The position numbers were made by a program, and so were the translations under genes. Below, piece by piece: positions 22,355-30,096 of a stretch of 43,830 nucleotides of DNA; position 1 is the stretch's first letter; the number at the start of each line of letters is the position of its first letter. The DNA is from Marinibacterium sp. (GTDB lineage Bacteria; Pseudomonadota; Alphaproteobacteria; Rhodobacterales; Rhodobacteraceae): NCBI GenBank assembly GCA_025800215.1, contig JAOXSC010000165.1:1-43830 (forward strand), read 5' to 3'. The notes beneath the pieces are model-generated. The model saw only the letters and a list, made by a program, of their open reading frames with translations. It was not told where the DNA came from and ran no database searches.

Positions 22355-23143
22355 ATGCCGCACTTTGCCCGATCTGCGCTCTGGCTTGGCTTTTTTGCCT
22401 GTATTCTCATCTCGTGGTGGTGGCTTTTTGCCATGGCCACGGGGATGGGGCTGGATCTGATCGGGCGGCCTGATGCAGGGGCACAGGCGATGCGGATGAT
22501 GGATCCGCGCATGGATATGCGCATGCCCATGGCCGAATTCTGGCCGCTGTTCTGGATGTGGGCGGTGATGATGGCGGCGATGATGCTGCCCACGCTGGTG
22601 CCCACGCTGCGCGTCTACGAAGACCTGATGAGCAGCGTCGGCGCATCGCGCGCGGGCTGGCTGGGGGTGGTGCTGGGCTATGGGGTGGTCTGGCTGGGCT
22701 TTGCCGCGCTGATAACGGGGGTGCAACTGGCGCTGCTGTTTGGTGGTGTCATCGACATGCTGGGCATTGCACGCCAGACATGGATGTCGGGGCTGTTGCT
22801 GCTGGCGGTCGGCGCCTTCCAGTTCACCCGCGCGAAAGAGATCTGCCACGGCGTCTGCCACAGCCCGATGAGCTATTTTCTGGGCCACTGGAAACCCGGC
22901 TTTGGCGGCGGGCTGCGCATGGGCTTGGGTCTGGGGGCGTTCTGCGTGGGCTGCTGCTGGGGGTTCATGGCATTGGGCTTTGTCGGCGGGGTGATGAGCC
23001 TGGCCTGGATGGGGCTGGCAACACTGTTCATGGTGATCGAAAAGCTGCCGCAGATCGGCCACCGCGTGACAAAACCGATGGGGTTTGCCCTGATCACCGC
23101 CGGGGTGGCGGTGCTGGGCTATCCCGTCATCTTTGCAGGATAG
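22355..23143 (+). CDS. DUF2182 putative metal-binding membrane protein
   Basis: A 262-residue integral membrane protein with about six helices, of the DUF2182 family (predicted metal-binding, role unknown). Residues 46-59 are strikingly methionine-rich (seven Met in fourteen), just before the second helix, which itself carries Met68, 72, 73, 76 and 77 and MMLPT. Later come CHGVCH (Cys164, His165, Cys168, His169) and CVGCCWG (Cys197, Cys200, Cys201), typical of the family. Met/Cys sets of this kind usually bind soft metals such as Cu(I); that reading is an inference. It is the first gene of the run leading to dmdA; DUF1326 follows after 16 bases with a GGGGAGGA site. Confidence 0.88.
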   Translation: MPHFARSALWLGFFACILISWWWLFAMATGMGLDLIGRPDAGAQAMRMMDPRMDMRMPMAEFWPLFWMWAVMMAAMMLPTLVPTLRVYEDLMSSVGASRAGWLGVVLGYGVVWLGFAALITGVQLALLFGGVIDMLGIARQTWMSGLLLLAVGAFQFTRAKEICHGVCHSPMSYFLGHWKPGFGGGLRMGLGLGAFCVGCCWGFMALGFVGGVMSLAWMGLATLFMVIEKLPQIGHRVTKPMGFALITAGVAVLGYPVIFAG

Positions 23144-23159
23144 GATGGGGAGGACACAG

Positions 23160-23867
23160 ATGGCCATCAACCGCAAACCCGATGCCGATGCGCTGCCGGT
23201 CAGTCAGAGGATCGACAATCGCATGCCCAATCCCAAGCGCCGGCAGGCCGCCCCTACGGATTGGGCGATCAAGGGCGAACTGATCCTGAACTGTTCATGC
23301 GATGTGTTTTGCCCCTGCGTGGTCTCGCTGGGCGCGCATCCGCCCACCGAAGGGCATTGCCATGCCTGGATGGGGATCATCATTGATGACGGCCACTACG
23401 AAGGAGAAGACCTGTCGGGTCTCAATGTGGGGCTACTGGTCGATATTCCCGGCCGCATGGGCGAAGGCCAGTGGAAGGTCGCGGCCTATGTGGACGAGCG
23501 CGCCAGCGGCAAGGCCTATAACGGGCTCTTGCAGATCTTCAGCGGGCAAGCGGGGGGGACGACGAGCCTCTTTACCATGCTGGTGTCCGACATCATCGGC
23601 GCCGAGCGCGCCCCGGTGGTGATCGAACGCGACGGCCGGCGGCGGCGCATCACCATCGGGCGCCGGATCCAGGGCGAGATCGAGATGCTGGGCGGCAAGG
23701 ATGATGATCACCCGGTGATGGTCACCAATTCGAAATACTGGATGGGGCCCGACATCATCGTGGCACGCGGGCTGAAATCCAGGGTGCGCGACTATGGCCG
23801 GGTCTGGGATTTCGGCGGCAAATCGGCCGAGATCTGCCCGATCGACTGGAAAGGGGCGGGGGCATGA
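23160..23867 (+). CDS. DUF1326 domain protein
   Basis: A 235-residue predicted soluble protein with a DUF1326 core. The cysteine cluster NCSCDVFCPC (Cys45, Cys47, Cys51, Cys53) is followed by His60, His66, Cys67 and His68 (EGHCHAW), a likely metal site. The rest is beta-rich, ending WDFGGKSAEICPIDWKG. DUF1326 genes frequently sit beside DUF2182 genes, as here; their joint function is not known. The ATG at 23160 follows a GGGGAGGA site and gives the family-like start; the ORF extends a few codons further upstream across the DUF2182 stop. Its stop codon overlaps the DinB start by four bases (ATGA). Confidence 0.87.
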   Translation: MAINRKPDADALPVSQRIDNRMPNPKRRQAAPTDWAIKGELILNCSCDVFCPCVVSLGAHPPTEGHCHAWMGIIIDDGHYEGEDLSGLNVGLLVDIPGRMGEGQWKVAAYVDERASGKAYNGLLQIFSGQAGGTTSLFTMLVSDIIGAERAPVVIERDGRRRRITIGRRIQGEIEMLGGKDDDHPVMVTNSKYWMGPDIIVARGLKSRVRDYGRVWDFGGKSAEICPIDWKGAGA

Positions 23868-24370
23868 TCACGGCCGCCTATGCGCAGACCATGGCGCGCT
23901 ACAATCGCTGGCAGAACCAGCAACTGGCCGACTGCATGGCCCCGCTGCCCGACGCGGCGCTGACCCAGGATCGCGGAGCGTTCTTTGGATCCATTCTGGG
24001 CACGCTCTGCCATCTGTGGTGGGGCGACGGGATGTGGCTGTCGCGCTTTGGTGCGGGTGATCCGCCGGGCGGCGGGATTGATCACAGCACCGATCTGTTT
24101 TCCAGCCGCAGCGACTGGCAGGTCGCCCGCGCCAAGATGGACGCGCGGATCATGGCCTGGGCCGACGGGCTTCTGGACGCGGATCTTGCGGGCGATCTGA
24201 CCTGGTATTCCGCCGCCGCCGAGGCCGAATTCACCCAGCCCGTCGCGCCGCTGGTGGTGCATGTGTTCAACCACCAGACCCATCATCGGGGGCAGGTCCA
24301 CAAGATGCTCACCGAAGCCGGCGTCAAGGCGCCGGTATCCGATCTGCCCTTTCTGCCCGAGGTGCCCTGA
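23864..24370 (+). CDS. DinB-family protein (putative metal-dependent enzyme)
   Basis: A 168-residue four-helix-bundle protein of the DinB/YfiT superfamily. The three metal-binding histidines typical of the fold are visible: His50 in GTLCHLWWGD, and His137 and His141 in HVFNHQTHHRGQV. Superfamily members include thiol-dependent transferases (mycothiol- or bacillithiol-using) and many of unknown activity. Its start overlaps the DUF1326 stop (ATGA), and its stop lies one base before the dmdA ATG, so it is closely coupled to DMSP demethylase. A role in handling a thiol or metal for DMSP metabolism is conceivable but unproven. Confidence 0.88.
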   Translation: MITAAYAQTMARYNRWQNQQLADCMAPLPDAALTQDRGAFFGSILGTLCHLWWGDGMWLSRFGAGDPPGGGIDHSTDLFSSRSDWQVARAKMDARIMAWADGLLDADLAGDLTWYSAAAEAEFTQPVAPLVVHVFNHQTHHRGQVHKMLTEAGVKAPVSDLPFLPEVP

Positions 24371-24371
24371 C

Positions 24372-25466
24372 ATGGCCGTGATCACCCCGTCGCGCCGCGT
24401 GCGCAAAACCCCGTTCAGCCCCGGAGTCGAGGCCGCAGGCGTCAAGGCCTATACCGCCTATAACCACATGCTGCTGCCGACCATGTTTGAAAGCGTCGAA
24501 GCGGATGCCGCGCATCTCAAGCGGCATGTGCAGGTCTGGGATGTGTCCTGCGAACGGCAGGTGGAAATCCGCGGCCCCGATGCGCTGCGCCTGATGAAGC
24601 TGATCAGCCCGCGCGACATGGATCGGATGGAGGCCGACCAGTGCTATTACGTGCCCACGGTGGATGCGCGCGGCGGGATGCTCAACGATCCCGTCACCAT
24701 CAAGCTGGCCGATGACCATTACTGGATGTCGGTGGCCGATGGCGATCTGTGGCAATACGCGCTGGGCATCGCCACCGCGCTGGGGCTTGAGGTCGAGATC
24801 GGCGAACCCGATGTGTCGCCCCTTGCGGTGCAGGGGCCCAAGGCGGACGAGCTGATGGCGCGCGTCTTTGGCGATGCGGTGCGCGAGATCCGGTTCTTTC
24901 GCTACAAGCGGCTGCCCTTTGAAGGGCGCGACTTTGTCGTGGCCCGGTCAGGCTGGTCCAAGCAGGGGGGCTATGAGATCTATGTCGAAGGCGCGGACTA
25001 TGGCATGCCGCTGTGGAATGCGCTGTTTGGCGCGGGGCTTGACCTGAATGTGCGCGCGGGCTGTCCCAACAATATCGAACGCATCGAAAGCGGCCTGCTG
25101 AGCTTTGGGTCGGACATGCGCCGCGAAAACACGCCCTATGAATGCGGGCTGGGACGGTTCTGCAATTCGCCCGAACCCTATATCGGCAAAGCGGCGCTGG
25201 CCGAGCAGGCCGCGCATGGGCCCGACCGGATCATCCGCCCAATTGTCATCGAAGGCGACATTGGCGCCTGCACCGAAAGCTGGCCCCTGGTGGATGGCAG
25301 CCGGTGGGTGGGACAGGTGGCCTCGGCTGTGTGGTCGCCCGAATTCGGGGTCAACGTGGCCATCGGCATGGTCGAAAAATCCCATTGGACGCCGGGCACG
25401 CGGATCGAACTGCAGACCGAGCACGGGCCCCGCATGGCCGTCGTGCAGGACAAATTCTGGCGCTAG
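24372..25466 (+). CDS. dmdA: DMSP demethylase DmdA
   Basis: A 364-residue GcvT-family enzyme that moves a methyl group from dimethylsulfoniopropionate to tetrahydrofolate, giving methylmercaptopropionate and 5-methyl-THF. The sequence follows the Ruegeria DmdA pattern closely as I recall it: the N-terminal FPSRRVR-like ITPSRRVRKTPFSPGVEAAG, YNHMLLPT, VQVWDVSCERQV, LMKLISPRDMDRM, FFRYKRL, ARSGWSKQGGYEIYVEG, RAGCPNNIER and ENTPYECGLG. The length fits. An acryloyl-CoA reductase gene (acuI) follows, the usual roseobacter arrangement. The ATG is one base after the DinB stop. Dimethylglycine-type GcvT proteins are the alternative, but the specific motifs favour DmdA. Confidence 0.95.
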   Translation: MAVITPSRRVRKTPFSPGVEAAGVKAYTAYNHMLLPTMFESVEADAAHLKRHVQVWDVSCERQVEIRGPDALRLMKLISPRDMDRMEADQCYYVPTVDARGGMLNDPVTIKLADDHYWMSVADGDLWQYALGIATALGLEVEIGEPDVSPLAVQGPKADELMARVFGDAVREIRFFRYKRLPFEGRDFVVARSGWSKQGGYEIYVEGADYGMPLWNALFGAGLDLNVRAGCPNNIERIESGLLSFGSDMRRENTPYECGLGRFCNSPEPYIGKAALAEQAAHGPDRIIRPIVIEGDIGACTESWPLVDGSRWVGQVASAVWSPEFGVNVAIGMVEKSHWTPGTRIELQTEHGPRMAVVQDKFWR

Positions 25467-25471
25467 TGGCG

Positions 25472-25535
25472 CCGCCCCGTCCCCCGTGCCGGGGGGCGGG
25501 TCAGGAATGAACGGGCCATGAAAAGGGCATGGCCC
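25472..25535 (+). other. Two hairpins between dmdA and acuI
   Basis: CCGCCCC (25472-25478) pairs with GGGGCGG (25493-25499). GGGCCATG (25513-25520), loop AAAAGGG, pairs with CATGGCCC (25528-25535), a perfect 8-bp stem. Neither is followed by a T-run. They sit in the 87 bases between two genes that should be cotranscribed, and may set their relative expression by stability or partial termination. Confidence 0.5.
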
Positions 25536-25553
25536 CAAGATCAGGAGAAAGAC

Positions 25554-26546
25554 ATGATCAACGCTCTGATCGTCGAAAAGGACGAAGACAGCGGCAAAAC
25601 CAGCGCCTCGGTGCAGCAGATCCCCGAAGATCGCCTGCCCGACGGGGATGTGACCGTGGCGGTCGACTATTCGACGGTGAACTACAAGGACGGGTTGTGC
25701 ATCGGGCCGGGTGGCGGTCTGGTGCGCAGCTATCCGCATGTGCCGGGGATTGATTTCGCCGGGACCGTCGAAACCTCGTCCGATGACCGGTACAAACCCG
25801 GTGACAAGGTTGTGCTGACCGGGTGGCGCGTGGGCGAAGCACATTGGGGCGGCTATGCGCAAAAGGCGCGGGTGCGGGCCGATTGGCTGGTGCCGCTGCC
25901 TGACGGGCTCGACACGCGGCATGCGATGGCGGTGGGCACGGCGGGGCTGACTGCGATGCTGTCTGTCATGGCGCTCGAAGATCACGGGCTGGTGCCGGGC
26001 CAGGGGCCGGTGCTGGTGACAGGCGCCGCAGGCGGTGTCGGGTCGGTGGCCACCGCGATCCTGGCGCATCTGGGGCACGAGGTAGCAGGCGTCACCGGAC
26101 GGCCCGAGACGGCCGACTATCTGGCCTCGCTCGGCGCCAGTCAGATCGTGGCGCGCGAAGAGATCAACGAAACCGTCAAACGCCCGCTGGAAAGCGAAAC
26201 CTGGGCGGGCTGCATCGACGCGGTGGGCGGAGCGATGCTCGCACGGGTGCTGGGACAGATGAAATATGGCGCATCGGTGGCGTCGGTCGGTCTGGCCGGC
26301 GGGGCGGGCCTGCCTGCGACGGTGATCCCGTTCCTGCTGCGCGGGGTCAACCTGCTGGGCATCGATTCGGTAATGCAGCCCTATGACAACCGTCTGCGCG
26401 CCTGGCAGCGCATCGCGCAGGATCTGCCGATGGACAAGCTGGACGCCATGATCGAACCCGCCACCCTGTCGGATCTGCCGAAACTGGGGGCCGACATCCT
26501 GCAAGGGCAGGTGCGCGGCCGCGTGGTGGTCGACGTGAACGCCTGA
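25554..26546 (+). CDS. acuI: Acryloyl-CoA reductase (NADPH), AcuI
   Basis: A 330-residue zinc-independent medium-chain dehydrogenase/reductase of the YhdH/AcuI type. Motifs: NYKDGLCIGPGGGLVRSYPHVPGIDFAGTV is present in pieces (YKDGLC, PGIDFAGTV), then VTGAAGGVGSVATAILAHLG (NADPH-binding) and the C-terminal LRGVNLLGIDS. AcuI reduces acryloyl-CoA to propionyl-CoA, removing the toxic product of the cleavage or demethylation routes of DMSP. The ATG at 25554 has a good AGGAGA site; the frame extends to 25518, but those codons lie inside the hairpin region. It follows dmdA after 87 bases and is closed by a terminator. Confidence 0.95.
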   Translation: MINALIVEKDEDSGKTSASVQQIPEDRLPDGDVTVAVDYSTVNYKDGLCIGPGGGLVRSYPHVPGIDFAGTVETSSDDRYKPGDKVVLTGWRVGEAHWGGYAQKARVRADWLVPLPDGLDTRHAMAVGTAGLTAMLSVMALEDHGLVPGQGPVLVTGAAGGVGSVATAILAHLGHEVAGVTGRPETADYLASLGASQIVAREEINETVKRPLESETWAGCIDAVGGAMLARVLGQMKYGASVASVGLAGGAGLPATVIPFLLRGVNLLGIDSVMQPYDNRLRAWQRIAQDLPMDKLDAMIEPATLSDLPKLGADILQGQVRGRVVVDVNA

Positions 26547-26571
26547 TCGGGCGCTCTGGCAGAAAGACACA

Positions 26572-26600
26572 GGGCGGGCCCGCGCGGCTCGCCCTTTTTA
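26572..26600 (+). terminator. Intrinsic terminator after acuI
   Basis: AGGGCG (26572-26577) and CGCCCT (26591-26596) form the outer stem, with further G/C pairs inside, followed by TTTT A. It closes the DUF2182-acuI transcript. Confidence 0.85.
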
Positions 26601-26620
26601 TTCGAATTATTGAATTTATC

Positions 26621-26634
26621 TGATTTCGATCAAA
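26621..26634. promoter_or_regulatory. FNR/FnrL-type box
   Basis: CTGATTTCGATCAA differs in only the first base from the FNR/FnrL consensus TTGAT-N4-ATCAA. It lies 100 bases before the ATG of the secreted DsrE-like protein, in an AT-rich stretch that is unusual for this window. This suggests induction at low oxygen. Confidence 0.65.
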
Positions 26635-26733
26635 TCGGACCCGGTCGCGCACGCCTAGGGTGGGGCGGCAAAGCTGCTTTTACGACATATGTTTGACGGC
26701 TTTGCGATGAGATCAACCAGAAGGGTCCAACCC

Positions 26734-27177
26734 ATGAAAACCGTATGTTCCGCCCTGGGCGCTGCTGTCACCGCCCTGACGCTGGCCGCGTCCCCGCTGC
26801 AGGCCGAAACCGACGAGACGATTGTCACCATCCTGACCGCGCCCGAAGCGCAGACCCAGCTTATGGCCATGGTGCTGACGCTGAATGCGGCCCAGCAGGG
26901 GGCGTCACCGCATGTGCTGCTCTGTGGCCCGGCAGGCGATCTGGCGCTTCGGGACGCGCCGGCATCGGCCACCACCGGCCAGCCGCCCAAGGATGTCAGC
27001 CCGCAGGCGCTGATGACCAAGATCATGGGCCTGCCCGGCGCCAAGGTCGAGGTCTGCGCAATCTACCTGCCCGGACGGGGTGACGGGCCCGAGGTTCTGA
27101 TCGACGGCGTTGGCGTGGCCAAACCGGGCGAGATGGCCGCCGCGATCCGCAGCGCCGATACGCGCATGAGCTTCTGA
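26734..27177 (+). CDS. Secreted DsrE-like protein
   Basis: A 147-residue protein. A signal peptide (MKTVCSALGAAVTALTLAASP, cleavage after LQA near residue 24) is followed by a DsrE/DsrF-like alpha/beta domain: TIVTILTAPEAQTQLMAMVLT, VLLCGPAGDLAL with Cys near residue 71, and VEVCAIYLPGRG with a second Cys. Periplasmic DsrE-like proteins are common in proteobacteria, and their activity is not established; the cytoplasmic relatives bind sulfur on a Cys. An FNR-type box upstream suggests anaerobic control. The start at 26734 is used because it starts the signal peptide. Confidence 0.8.
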   Translation: MKTVCSALGAAVTALTLAASPLQAETDETIVTILTAPEAQTQLMAMVLTLNAAQQGASPHVLLCGPAGDLALRDAPASATTGQPPKDVSPQALMTKIMGLPGAKVEVCAIYLPGRGDGPEVLIDGVGVAKPGEMAAAIRSADTRMSF

Positions 27178-27312
27178 CATCCCCCCCTGATGGGCTTGCG
27201 CGCGGGGTCGGCGAAAAGCCGCTTGAACCCGCGCGCAAATCGGCCCAATCATGACGCCGCCCGGCGGCGCGGATTGGGGGCCTGCCGGGACCATCAACAA
27301 TGGGGGTGCAGG

Positions 27313-28545
27313 ATGGCCGGGGCCGTTTTGGATGTGGATTTTGTTCGCGCGCAGTTTCCGGCCTTTGCCGAACCGGCGCTGGCTGGGCAGGGGTTTTTTG
27401 AAAATGCGGGCGGATCCTATACCTGTCAGCCTGTGATCGACCGGCTGACGCGCTTTTACCACCAGCGCAAGGTCCAGCCCTATGCGCCCTATGCCGCCAG
27501 CCAGCTGGGTGGTGCGGAAATGGACGAGGCGCGCAGCCGTCTGGCCGCGATCATGGGGGTGAACAGCGACGAGCTGTCCTTTGGCCCGTCGACCACGCAG
27601 AACACCTATGTTCTGGCGCAGGCTTTCCGCAAATTCCTGTCGCCGGGCGAGGCGATCATTGTCACCAATCAGGATCACGAGGCCAATTCAGGCCCCTGGC
27701 GGCGCCTTACCGAAGACGGGATCGAGGTGCGCGAATGGGCGATCAACCCGCAGACCGGGCGCCTTGATCCCAAGGCGCTGGCGCGGCTGCTGGATGAAAA
27801 GGTGCGGCTGGTCTGTTTCCCGCATTGCTCGAACGTGGTGGGCGAGATCAACCCGGTGGCCGACATCACCGCCATGGCCCATGCGGCGGGTGCTTTTGTG
27901 TGCGTCGACGGCGTGTCCTATGCCCCGCACGGGCTGCCCGATGTGGGCGATCTGGGGGCCGACATCTATCTGTTTTCGGCCTACAAGACCTATGGGCCGC
28001 ATCAGGGCATCATGGTGATCCGGCAGGGCCTTGGTGAATTGCTGCCCAATCAGGGGCATTATTTCAACGCAGAGAGCCTTTATAAACGGTTCACGCCCGC
28101 GGGGCCCGACCATGCGCAGGTGGCGGCCAGCGCGGGCATGGCCGATTATCTGGATGCGCTTTATGCCCATCACTTTGACGCCGCAGCCGATGCCAAGGGG
28201 CGCGGGCAGGCGGTGCATGACCTGATGCGCGCGCATGAGGTGACGCTGCTGCAGCCGCTGCTGGATGCGGTGAAGGGGCGCAATGCGGTGCGTCTTTTGG
28301 GGCCTGACCGGGCCGAGGCGCGCGCGCCCACGGTGGCGCTGGCGCTGAACCGTCCGGGCGAAGAGGTTGCGGCCGATCTGGCGGCGCATGGCATCATGGC
28401 GGGGGGCGGCGATTTCTATGCGCTGCGCGCGCTTGATGCGATGGGCGTGGCCCCCGATCGTGGCGTGCTGCGGCTGAGTTTCGTTCATTATACGACGCGC
28501 GAAGAAATCGACCATCTTTTGAACGTCTTGGAGGATGTTCTTTAA
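27313..28545 (+). CDS. Class-V aminotransferase / cysteine desulfurase-like PLP enzyme
   Basis: A 410-residue fold-type I PLP enzyme. The Schiff-base lysine is Lys225 in FSAYKTYGPHQG. Other family marks are FENAGGSYTCQPV near the start, GPSTTQNTYVLAQAF (cofactor phosphate site), NQDHEANSGPW, HCSNVVGEINPV and CVDGVSYAPHGLPD. It resembles the selenocysteine lyase/cysteine desulfurase subgroup, but lacks the C-terminal cysteine loop with a clear RxGxHC pattern, so true desulfurase activity is not certain. The start at 27313 follows GGTGCAGG; the gap from the DsrE-like gene is 135 bases. Photolyase follows after 51 bases. Confidence 0.88.
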   Translation: MAGAVLDVDFVRAQFPAFAEPALAGQGFFENAGGSYTCQPVIDRLTRFYHQRKVQPYAPYAASQLGGAEMDEARSRLAAIMGVNSDELSFGPSTTQNTYVLAQAFRKFLSPGEAIIVTNQDHEANSGPWRRLTEDGIEVREWAINPQTGRLDPKALARLLDEKVRLVCFPHCSNVVGEINPVADITAMAHAAGAFVCVDGVSYAPHGLPDVGDLGADIYLFSAYKTYGPHQGIMVIRQGLGELLPNQGHYFNAESLYKRFTPAGPDHAQVAASAGMADYLDALYAHHFDAAADAKGRGQAVHDLMRAHEVTLLQPLLDAVKGRNAVRLLGPDRAEARAPTVALALNRPGEEVAADLAAHGIMAGGGDFYALRALDAMGVAPDRGVLRLSFVHYTTREEIDHLLNVLEDVL

Positions 28546-28596
28546 TCCAGTTGCCTGGCTGGTACGTATCCCTTTGAAATTCACCCGAGGGGATCC

Positions 28597-30066
28597 ATGA
28601 CCACCACCCAGCCACCTGTTCTGATCTGGTTCCGCCGCGACCTGCGGCTGGCCGATCATCAGGCGCTTATGGCGGCCTGTGCCACAGGCCAACCGGTGCT
28701 GCCTGTCTTCGTGCTCGATCCCGAAACCGAAGGCATTGGCGCGGCGGCGCTGTTCCGGCTGGGGCTGAGCATTGGCGCGCTGGCCCGTGATCTGCAGGCG
28801 CGCGGCAGCCGCCTGATCCTGCGCCGGGGCCCGGCGCTGGATTGTCTGCGCGACCTGATCGCCGAAACCGGGGCGCAGGCGGTGCATTGGTCGCGCGCCT
28901 ATGATCCCGCGTCGATTGCCCGCGATACACAGGTCAAGGCCGCGTTGAAGGCGGATGGCATCGCGGCGCGATCCTTTCGCGGGCATCTGCTGTTCGAACC
29001 CTGGGACGTCAGCAACAAGGCAGGCGGGATCTACAAGGTCTATTCCCCCTTCTGGAAGGCGGTGCGGGGGCGCGATGTCGACGCGCTGATCCCTGCGCCT
29101 GCACATCTGCCCGCGCCCGCGCACTGGCCCGCATCCGACGATCTGGGCAACTGGCGGCTGGATGCCGCGATGAACTGCGGCGCTGCAGTGGTGGCGGCCC
29201 ATGCGGTGGTGGGCGAAGCGGCGGCGCAGGCGCGGCTGGATCGCTTTGTCGACACCGCCATCGCGCGTTATCGGAGTGACCGCGACAGCCCCGCGCTTGA
29301 TGCCTGTTCGGGCCTGTCGGAAAACCTCACCTATGGCGAAATCAGCCCGCACCGGGTCTGGGCGGCTGGCGCGCGCGCGCTTGAGGCCGGCAGCGCAGGC
29401 GCAGAGCATTTCCAGAAAGAACTGGTCTGGCGCGAATTTGCTTATCACCTGATGCACCACACCCCGCATATCCTGCAGGACAACTGGAAAGACGGCTGGG
29501 CGGGCTTTGGCTGGGCCACCGACCCCGACGCGCCCGAGGTTGTGGCCTGGAAACAGGGGCGCACGGGCATTCCCTTTGTGGATGCGGCGATGCGCGAAAT
29601 GTATGTCACAGGGCGCATGCACAACCGCGCGCGCATGATCGTGGCCAGCTATCTGACCAAGCACCTGTTGACGGATTGGCGCATCGGCATGGCCTGGTTT
29701 GCCGACTGCCTGACCGACTGGGATCCGGCGGCCAATGCCATGGGCTGGCAATGGGTGGCGGGCTGCGGGCCGGATGCCGCGCCCTATTTCCGGGTGTTCA
29801 ACCCGGTCACCCAACGCGACAAATTCGATCCCGATCAGCGCTATGTGCGGGCCTGGATCGCCGAAGGGCAGCGCCAGCCGCCGCAAAGCGCGCTGAGCTA
29901 TTTCGATGCCATTCCACGCAGTTGGGGGCTGAGCCACCGGGATCTCTATCCGGTGCCGGTGATCAGCCCGGATATGGGGCGCAAACGCGCCTTGGCGGCC
30001 TATGAGGCCTGGAAACAGGGACAGACCGGTCACACGGGGCTGGACGCAACGCCTGTTGCTACTTAG
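28597..30066 (+). CDS. phrB: Deoxyribodipyrimidine photolyase
   Basis: A 489-residue cryptochrome/photolyase family protein. The N-terminal photolyase domain (LIWFRRDLRLADHQAL) would bind the antenna cofactor. The C-terminal FAD domain carries SENLTYGEISPHRVW, WREFAYHL, WKQGRTGIPFVDAAMREM, TGRMHNRARMIVAS and WDPAANAMGWQWVAGCG. The family repairs cyclobutane pyrimidine dimers using light; class-I CPD photolyase is the best fit. The gene is followed 30 bases later by cfa on the same strand. In Rhodobacter sphaeroides photolyase and cyclopropane synthase belong to the singlet-oxygen sigma-E response, which makes the pairing noteworthy, but I could not find a clear sigma-E promoter here. Confidence 0.95.
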   Translation: MTTTQPPVLIWFRRDLRLADHQALMAACATGQPVLPVFVLDPETEGIGAAALFRLGLSIGALARDLQARGSRLILRRGPALDCLRDLIAETGAQAVHWSRAYDPASIARDTQVKAALKADGIAARSFRGHLLFEPWDVSNKAGGIYKVYSPFWKAVRGRDVDALIPAPAHLPAPAHWPASDDLGNWRLDAAMNCGAAVVAAHAVVGEAAAQARLDRFVDTAIARYRSDRDSPALDACSGLSENLTYGEISPHRVWAAGARALEAGSAGAEHFQKELVWREFAYHLMHHTPHILQDNWKDGWAGFGWATDPDAPEVVAWKQGRTGIPFVDAAMREMYVTGRMHNRARMIVASYLTKHLLTDWRIGMAWFADCLTDWDPAANAMGWQWVAGCGPDAAPYFRVFNPVTQRDKFDPDQRYVRAWIAEGQRQPPQSALSYFDAIPRSWGLSHRDLYPVPVISPDMGRKRALAAYEAWKQGQTGHTGLDATPVAT

Positions 30067-30096
30067 CCTGTTGATGACCGCAAGAGGGGAAAGCGG

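Noticed and set aside
28546-28596. Sigma-E or LexA site before phrB
   Set aside because: GTTC occurs at 28537-28540 but has no partner seven bases away, and no TGATCC/TAAG pair of the sigma-E kind is visible.
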